64,000 nucleotides of DNA from assembly GCA_049999725.1 (NCBI GenBank), contig JBNGIS010020651.1:17273-81272 (forward strand). Reading direction: 5' to 3'. The stretch is from Haplomitrium mnioides. Lineage: Eukaryota > Marchantiophyta > Haplomitriopsida > Calobryales. Below the pieces are notes generated by a model. That model ran no database searches, was not told where the DNA came from, and worked only from the letters and a program-made list of their open reading frames with translations. Position 1 is the stretch's first letter. Every line of letters starts with the position of its first letter. This document shows, in pieces, positions 57,501 through 64,000 of this stretch. The position numbers were made by a program, and so were the translations under genes.

Positions 57501-58344
57501 TTTTTCTCGTTTTTTTTTATTCTTTTGTGAACAAAGAGTCCAAGCTACCTTTGAGATTGAAGTTCCAATTTGTGACCGTTTGTTAGGAAATCGTGTTTTT
57601 CTCCTTTCAAAACTTTTGTTTATTTCAAGTCAAATATAAGTACTTACTTTGAATGTTATTTTAATCTTCTTTATTTAAATTTACTAAAGTTTGTTTTTAA
57701 TATTTTTTAAAATTTTCACTTCTACTAATCCAAACATTTGTTCAAGCTTATTTTAATATTTTTAGAACATGAGGTTGTTTTTTGAAGTTTGAAACATCGA
57801 CATATATTTTACTGAACTACTTTGATGTATTTTGTGCTTTGTTCTGATGCACTCAAATATAATCGTCAATTTTTTTTCATCATGAACAACAAATGAAAGA
57901 AAGAACAAAACTTGCAAACTATTGAAGATAATGTTATACTGATGGTCAAAAGAACTTAGAAGTTGTCATTGATTGAATGGAATAGAAGAAAATGGCTATT
58001 CCACACTTGCCTTCGTCACCAAAAAACATTGATAAAGATTGTATGGTGGGTGTGCATGTTGATGGTGCCTTAATATTTAATCATTCTCTTTCTTCAAGGG
58101 TCTTCTTAACCTATAGAAACTTGAGAAACAATTTTAGTTTGATGGCTACTGTACTCAACAAATAAACATTCTAGCTTTCACCTCATGTAGATTGCTTAAA
58201 GAAAATAAATTCTAGCTTTTCACATATTTGGATTAGATTGTAGACCCACGTTTTTTCCTAAAAACAAAAAAGGTTTCTATTTTGAGTAGTCTATTTCTGG
58301 TTCAAAGTAGCAGCCATTGTTACTGTTGGTGCATTATGAGGAAG
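57501..58344. other. AT-rich non-coding DNA
   Basis: No gene. The segment at about 58275-58317 is the diverged partner of 6765-6812. Confidence 0.4.
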
Positions 58345-58700
58345 ATTCAACCAAGGCTTTGGTGGAGTGGATTGTCTAGTAGTTGGGAGGGTTGTTTTCC
58401 AAAGGTGGAAGTTAAAGACGACCTCTTTTGAGCATGAGGAAGTAAATCCATAACTTCTAGCGATAGAAGTGGAACAACTTTCTGAACAAGGTGTGTGAAT
58501 GGGGATCTATGAAGAACCGCGTAGTGTTTCTTGTGGTGTTGGAGTGTTGGTGAAGATCTATTGTCGAGAGAGGAGGAAGAGCATAGGAGTGCTTGCTAGA
58601 CGTTGGCAACCTATGAATTCCATTGTGTTTCATTGTAGAGACTTTGCAGAGGTACTTCAAAATAGGCAAGATTTGTTGTGAGAAATAAAAAGAAAGAAAG
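58345..58700 (+). repeat. Fragment related to B-family LTRs
   Basis: The block GGTGGAAGTTAAAGACGACC, then GAGGAAGTAAATCC, GAACAAGGTGTGTGAATGGG matches blocks near 36800-36900 and 45940-46050 in order and orientation. Confidence 0.55.
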
Positions 58701-59920
58701 CAATGTATGTATATACAATTGAGAAGCCAATAGATTAATGTGAGAATTTGGTTTACCCTTGCTGGTCTATTGGAGAATTAGATCATATTTTCTTTTGTTC
58801 AGGTGTTGGAGTAGTTGGCCCTATTAGCCATTCAGAAAGTAGGAGAGCACATTGAAGTATGAGTTGTTAGCATTGCAGGCTACGTGGGGGAGGGGAAACC
58901 CCCAGAGTAGGTCATATTTGTTTTCACCTCTCTTTGTGGCAGTGTATATTAGACGTATTGAAATCGATTGTAGTGAAAAAATATTGGTGTGCTCTAAAAG
59001 TCACTCACTGTGGGTTTGGTTCTGTAGAGTGAGTGGGTGAAGAAGAACGTAGGTCTGTGTGTGCTTGGAGTGTTGATGGTTCAGCCAGTGTTTTGTGGGC
59101 TTACTAGTTTTCTGGAGTTTGGGGAAGGCAATGCACAAGGTTTGATGGCAAAAACAGCTCATCTAGAGGTCAAGGGAAAACATTCATTAGAAGTTAAGCA
59201 TAAGTGGAGGAGATGTGGAAAGAGAGCATGGGCAATTGTTTCAAGCCATGAGGGACAAATGAAAAAAAAAACAACAACAAAGCATTGGACCTGAGCAAAA
59301 TAGATGGAGGGTGAGGAAAAGTTAGAGAAGAGAGAAAAAAAACAAAAGGTAGAGCAAAAGAATGAGGATGATTAGAACTCCTGCAACAAATTCAAAATTT
59401 CTGCAACAAGGGTTTTGAATTTATGCAACAAGGTTCTTGGGAAGCCATTCAAATGGTAAAACTATTTTCTTACAAAATGGCAAAACTACTGTAACAAATC
59501 TAGCCTATCTAAGCTCGGTGGAGAGCGTGCCCAAACTTGGAGGTCAAGCAACCCTTATTTTTTGTCATGAAAAATGTGTCTAATTTGGCCCCAAGCCCCA
59601 ACCTAGGTCCAGTGGGGATCATGGACTATAGAGTATCTGCATTAAAAATGTTGAAAGGATTAAACAGAGAAATCAATATATACTCCACTCAACTTTTGGT
59701 GCTCAACTTATGGGACAACTTGGAGGTCTCTTGTTGTTCCATGCTTCCCAATGAGTCACCAAGGTAAGCAATAGAAATCAAAAGAGCATTGCATTCTCAT
59801 TTCTCAACCAAATCACATGACTTTTGCTATGTTGGGAGTGTAATTGGAAAATTTATGCATCAACTTTTACTTCATGACGAATGATGGAGAAATATAGAAG
59901 CACTAGCCCTTGCAAGATAT
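58701..59920. other. Stretch without recognisable gene
   Basis: Only short frames without domains. Part of 59330-59520 is a purine-rich repeat of 'caacaaggttc' motifs. Nothing supported. Confidence 0.35.
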
Positions 59921-59924
59921 CTGG

Positions 59925-60092
59925 TTTTTGGGCAGAATAACCCCTTTTCACTCAAATGGAGATTTGGGAGACGGGATCAGTATCATTTGGGATGATCTTT
60001 GGCTTGTTGGAAAGAAGACTTTAAGGCAAGTCCAAGGCAACCAAGATTATGTGAAATCGATGAGTATTAATGAGTTGGTGAGCATTTGAAGT
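59925..60092 (+). pseudogene. LINE-type retrotransposon fragment
   Basis: Plus strand, after one frameshift, reads GDGISIIWDDLWLVGKKTLR, resembling the segment before the zinc-binding RVT domain of plant non-LTR reverse transcriptases (consensus GDGxSIxFWxDxWL). About 55 residues remain, ending at INELVSI and a stop. Copia D inserted about 40 bases downstream. Confidence 0.55.
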
Positions 60093-60131
60093 TTGATCTT
60101 TCATTTCTGCCCAAGAAATCCTTCAAGAAAA

Positions 60132-60350
60132 TGTTAGAATTAGAGGCAGAGAGATCAAGAACACATGCACAAACACAATATGCAAGAATGTCTTCACTAT
60201 ACGGCAGGAGCGCCAACAAATACAGAGGGGAATGAGAGAGCATAGTGTGCATCTCAATCAACCCCTTATATATACATTAAGCTAACTGTGCTAACGTAAC
60301 TGTGCTAAGGTGGCTGCCAAGTTAACCGACAGTTAGAGCTCGTAACTTCA
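60132..60350 (-). repeat. 3' LTR of element D
   Basis: Minus-sense start TGAAGTTACGAG, end TTCTAACA. Includes a TATATAAG-like TATA box near 60265-60275 (minus strand). Confidence 0.8.
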
Positions 60351-61609
60351 ATACTCCCCCTCGAGCTCAAGATACACACCCCAAGCTGCTTCCGAAATCT
60401 ATGCAGCTTCTCTGCTCCTAATGCCTTAGTGAAAATATCAGCCAACTGCTCCTCAGTGCAGATGTACTGCAAGTCGATCACCCTAGCCAAAACCTTCTCT
60501 CTAACAAAATGATAATGCACTTCAATGTGCTTTGAACGTGCATGAAAAACAGGGCTACTAGCTAGCTGAATACTGCTTATATTGTCACAATGGACCCTCA
60601 CTGGGCCTCTTACAGGGACATCTACATCTTGCAAAAATTTTAGCAACCACATTACCTCACATGTAGCCATTGCTGCCCCTCGATACTCCGACTCTGTGCT
60701 TGAGAGGGCAACAGTTGGTTGCTTCTTGCTGCTCCATGCAACTCCGGCACTTCCAAATGAAAAAACAAAGCCACTAGTTGATCTCCGGTCACCAGCACTT
60801 CCTGCCCAATCTGCATCTGTAAAACCAGCAAGCTGGAATGCACTATTGCTGTCATAAAACAGCCCAAACTGAAGTGTGGCTTTTACATACCGAAAAATCC
60901 TGCGCACAGCATCCATGTGTGGCTTCCTCGGAGTCTGCATAAACTGACTGACCGGGCCCACACAATAACTCAAATCTGGCCTGGTGATGGTGCTATATAT
61001 CAAGCTACCTACCATCTTCCTGAAGCTTGAAGGATCATCTAGTAACTCCCCTTCATAACTGACCAGCTTCGTATTCTGATCAAGGGGTATGGCAATCGGT
61101 TTACAACCTGTCATTCCATATCTAGACAGCATCTCCAATGCATACTGTCTCTGAATCAACCAGATCCCCTGATCTGATTTGATCACCTCAATGCCAAGGA
61201 AATGCCTCAGCTCACCTAGATCCTTCATCTCAAACTTCAATTGCAGCAAGTTCTTAACTTCCAAAATATCATCAAGACTACCTCCAGTCAAGATTAAATC
61301 ATCAACATATATGAGTATGAGCATGGTTCCCTTCTCCGTCCTCCTGACATAAAGAGAATAATCTGAATTCAAAATCTGGAACCCAATAGTAACAAGATAC
61401 TCACCAATCTTGTTCGACCATGCTCGAGGTGCTTGCTTAAGCCCATATAGAGCCTTCTTCAGCCTACAAACCTGATCTGGATGGACCAGATCTATGAACC
61501 CCTGTGGCTGTACCATATACACCTCCTCTTCCAGCTCCCCATGTAGAAATGCATTCTTCACGTCCATTTGGTGTAAAGTCCACCGTTTTGCTGCTGCCAC
61601 TGCAATCAC
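60305..61609 (-). pseudogene. Element D reverse transcriptase and RNase H
   Basis: An open frame of about 434 codons. Reverse transcriptase: HQMDVKNAFLHGELEEEVYM, CRLKKALYGLKQAPRAW and catalytic LILIYVDDLILTGG, then the thumb. RNase H: GFTDADWAGSAGDRRSTSGF (Asp), ALSSTESEYRGAAMATCEV (Glu), VHCDNISSIQLA (Asp) and QLADIFTKALGAEKLH. All catalytic residues are intact. The stop just upstream at 61613-61615 is all that separates it from the previous segment. The tail reaches into the LTR. Confidence 0.92.
60351..60362 (-). other. Polypurine tract of element D
   Basis: The minus strand reads GAGGGGGAGTAT directly before the 3' LTR. Confidence 0.85.
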
Positions 61610-61612
61610 AGC

Positions 61613-62572
61613 TCAGACCGTGGTCATTCTGGCTACAGGGCTGAAAGTCTCCTCATAATCAATACCATGAGTCTGAGCGTACCCTTTCGCTACCAGCCTT
61701 GCCTTAAACTTGCTTATATTGCCATCTTCATTCCTCTTCACTTTGTAAACCCACTTACAACCGATAGCTTTCTTACCTGCAGGTAAATCGACCAGATCCC
61801 AAGTCTGGTTTTTCTCCAAGGCCTCCATCTCTTCAACCATAGCTGTAGTCCACCTGGAATCACCTAAAGCCTCATGAAAAACAGCAGGCTCCTTCTCAGT
61901 GATTACCTGAACCATATAAGCATGATGAAGCGCGAATGCACCCTTGTGCATTAATCTGTCCACTGGGTATCTTACCCTCTCACTCCTCCGAAGTGGTGGA
62001 CTCTGTAATGGCTGTACTGGCTGCCCTTGTACTCGAGTGGTTGCTGAAATCTCCCTCAGCTCCTCATCTCCATCATCATGGCTACCACCAGCACCTCTAA
62101 CCTCCGATTGTGAGCTAGTTGAGGCTTGCAACTCCATGTTCCGTCGCAACCTCTCCTGCAATATACCACTGCTACTACACTCACCTTGAGGTCCACTGAG
62201 CTCCTGTACTTGTTGATTCTCCTCAAGCATCACCTGCTTGCCTTTCACATCAACATGTGCATCAACAATCTTAGGACTATACCAACTGCTCAGTTCATCA
62301 AAAACAACATCTCTACTCACTCTCACCAGACCTGATGTAGGACAATAACACTTATAACCCTTCTGTTCACCTGAGTACCCTATAAACACACACTTCTCAG
62401 CCTTAGGATCCAGCTTGCCTCTCGTCTCAACTGGAACATGAACATAAGCAATACAGCCGAAAACCTTCAAATGTGAAATATCGGGCCTCCACCCAGTGAA
62501 CTTCTCTTCGGGTGTCATCCCATGTACAGCAGCTGTAGGCGTGCGGTTCATGATGTACACCGCTGTAGCCAC
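61613..62572 (-). pseudogene. Element D integrase end and reverse transcriptase start
   Basis: Opens with the copia integrase C-terminal part (TAVYIMNRTPTAAVHGMTPE, LKVFGCIAYVHVP, FIGYSGEQKGYKCY), a Glu/Gln/Ser-rich linker, then reverse transcriptase start (DSRWTTAMVEEMEALEKNQT, IGCKWVYKVKRNEDG, KARLVAKGYAQTHGID). It ends at TGA 61613-61615 inside the conserved ARMTTVR region, where Arg is usual, so a CGA to TGA change is likely. Confidence 0.92.
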
Positions 62573-62575
62573 AGC

Positions 62576-63997
62576 TTATGCCCAATAACGATGAGGCAGA
62601 CTCTTCTCATTCATAAACGCACGTGCTATCTCCGCAACATGCCGATTCTTCCTCTCAGCAACTCCATTTTGCTGAGGCGTATACCTGCAAGTCTGCTGTC
62701 TCTTGATGCCTTCTCTCTGCAAGTATGAACAAAACTCTCCAGAAAAGTACTCACCTCCACCATCAGATCTAAGGCACTTGATGTGCTGCCCTTTCTCCTT
62801 CTCCACCATTGCTCGAAAATGTTTGAAGTGTGAAAACACCTCACTCTTCTGCTTCATGAAATAGATCCACATTTTCCTTGAGCAATCATCAATGAAAGTA
62901 ACATAGTAAGAACCCCCACCAAGTGAAGCTGTTCTTGTAGGGCCCCACACATCTGAATGTACAACCTCCAGTGGCCTCTTAGCCGCATATGCCTCATGAG
63001 TGAATGGTCGCCTTGTTTGCTTCGCAAACTGACATGCTTCACAAATCTTCTGCATGTCCTGCACCTTAAACTTCGGCAATCCATTAACAACTCCAGATGA
63101 GTGCATATGTCTCAACCTCGGAATGTTGACATGTCCAATCCTCTTGTGCCAAATCTCTATATCTAACACTACTCCAGTGGCATGAGCAAACATTGCCTCA
63201 GTAACATTCGGAATACTCACATCCAACGTGAACATCCTGCCACTCTTCTTACCTGTAGTAATCAGGTTGCAATTGTTGCCCCAATCCTCTATATAAACTC
63301 CAGTAGGATTGAATCTCACCTGCATATTCTGCTCAACACACTGCCCAACCGAAATAAGATTCTTCTGTATCATAGGCACGTGCAAAACATCCTCCAAACA
63401 CTTGGTCTCACCATTCTCCATCATAACAAGAACACGGCCAATCTTCAGGATAGGATGCATGGATGAGTCACCGGTCTCAACATACCCAGGTGTACTCATA
63501 TCTCTGGTCTCCTTGAAACACTCTCCATGACCAGTCATATGGTTCAAACATGCGGAATCTATGAACCACTTATCCTCTACTCCAGATTGTGCACTAGACA
63601 CTGCTGAGAACCCATGCTGCATGACAAATAATGAATCCTTGCCTGCATTGGTCTCTGCATAATTCCCTTGTGCAGTGTTCCCTTTCATGTCATTCTGCTT
63701 CTTGTAACAATCCTTGGCCATATGCCCGGACTTGCCACAATAATAGCACTCTGTACCTGACATGTTGTGCTGACCTCCACGTCCTTGAGTTCTCCCCCTG
63801 CCTCTGGTCTGGCCTCTGCCACCATACTGCTGCTGGGAGTTGGACTGTGTCGGTACACTAGAACGTCCTCGACCAGTGTTACCTCTCGCTGAAAATCTGC
63901 CTCTTCCTCTACCCCGATTCGAGTAGAACACATGCTCAGAGTTGCTTTGACTACTTGAGGCTCCCCCTCCAAGGTCAAGCTCTTCAGCAACAAGCAT
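62576..63997 (-). pseudogene. Element D gag zinc knuckle, protease and integrase
   Basis: 473 codons in the window. An Arg/Gly-rich gag tail, zinc knuckle CYYCGKSGHMAKDC, protease WFIDSACLNHMTG (Asp), integrase zinc domain (HKRIGHVNIPRLRHMH, CEACQFAKQ) and core with VHSDVWGP, CLRSDGGGEYF and NGVAERKNRHV, the three catalytic acids. It ends at TAA 62576-62578 in place of the usual Glu after HRYWA. The upstream gag core lies off the right edge, so the apparent start is not the true one. Confidence 0.93.
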
Positions 63998-64000
63998 CGC

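Larger units (their letters stand above)
60132..64000 (-). mobile_element. Ty1/copia retrotransposon 'D', partial (runs off the right edge)
   Basis: The 3' LTR is 60132-60350 (219 bp; TG...CA ends). It is followed on the minus strand by a polypurine tract, RNase H, reverse transcriptase, integrase, protease and a gag zinc knuckle. The 5' LTR, primer site and gag core lie beyond the window. All coding segments share one frame, broken only by stops at 62576-62578 and 61613-61615. It is the best preserved element here. Left target-duplication candidate is GAAAA (60127-60131). Confidence 0.92.

Overview
The window is nuclear DNA from a land plant with a large, repeat-rich genome. The evidence is nested Ty3/gypsy and Ty1/copia LTR retrotransposons, tRNA-primed leaders, GT-AG introns and a plant-type 2-oxoglutarate dioxygenase remnant. 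A seed-free plant (fern or another early lineage) is my guess, mainly because a decayed bacterial-style DNA methyltransferase-like gene is present. That is an inference, not a demonstration. No intact host gene, rRNA or tRNA gene was found. Two 100-base N runs are scaffold gaps.

Layout. 1-8855: AT-rich, mostly non-coding DNA with two arrays of a 25-bp palindrome-centred minisatellite and a broken 2-oxoglutarate dioxygenase exon (4975-5430). 8856-34723: an old Ty3/gypsy element ('B', minus strand) with 3.1-kb LTRs. Its left LTR was split by a younger 12.4-kb Ty3/gypsy element ('A', 11890-24328), and its right LTR was split by an inverted solo LTR of B's own family (30346-33193). The nesting is supported by 5-bp target duplications. 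34981-35217: an exon-like open frame of unknown origin. 35218-37402: a diverged LTR relative. 37403-43092: a complete but decayed Ty1/copia element ('C', minus) with exact AAACC duplications. 43579-46648: a second inverted solo LTR of the B family.

47531-50131: a collapsed chromovirus remnant whose reverse transcriptase fragment lies on the opposite strand to its integrase and chromodomain. 51515-55933: a minisatellite array followed by a five-part gene remnant on the minus strand. Its last exons carry methyltransferase-like motifs, and two of its introns contain the same palindromic minisatellite. 55934-60131: AT-rich DNA with scattered palindromes, an LTR relative and a LINE fragment. 60132-64000: a near-intact Ty1/copia element ('D', minus) that runs off the right edge.

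The retroelements do not act together as a pathway; they record successive insertions. Most breaks are single nonsense codons that keep the frame, and every imperfect target duplication differs by one C:G to T:A change, as expected of methylated, silenced transposons. Three signals stand out: the intron-borne palindromic minisatellites, the methyltransferase-like gene, and a small peptide frame (pattern WxEAIDxLxWLxxW[IL]PxD) directly after the primer-binding site in both gypsy A and copia C.
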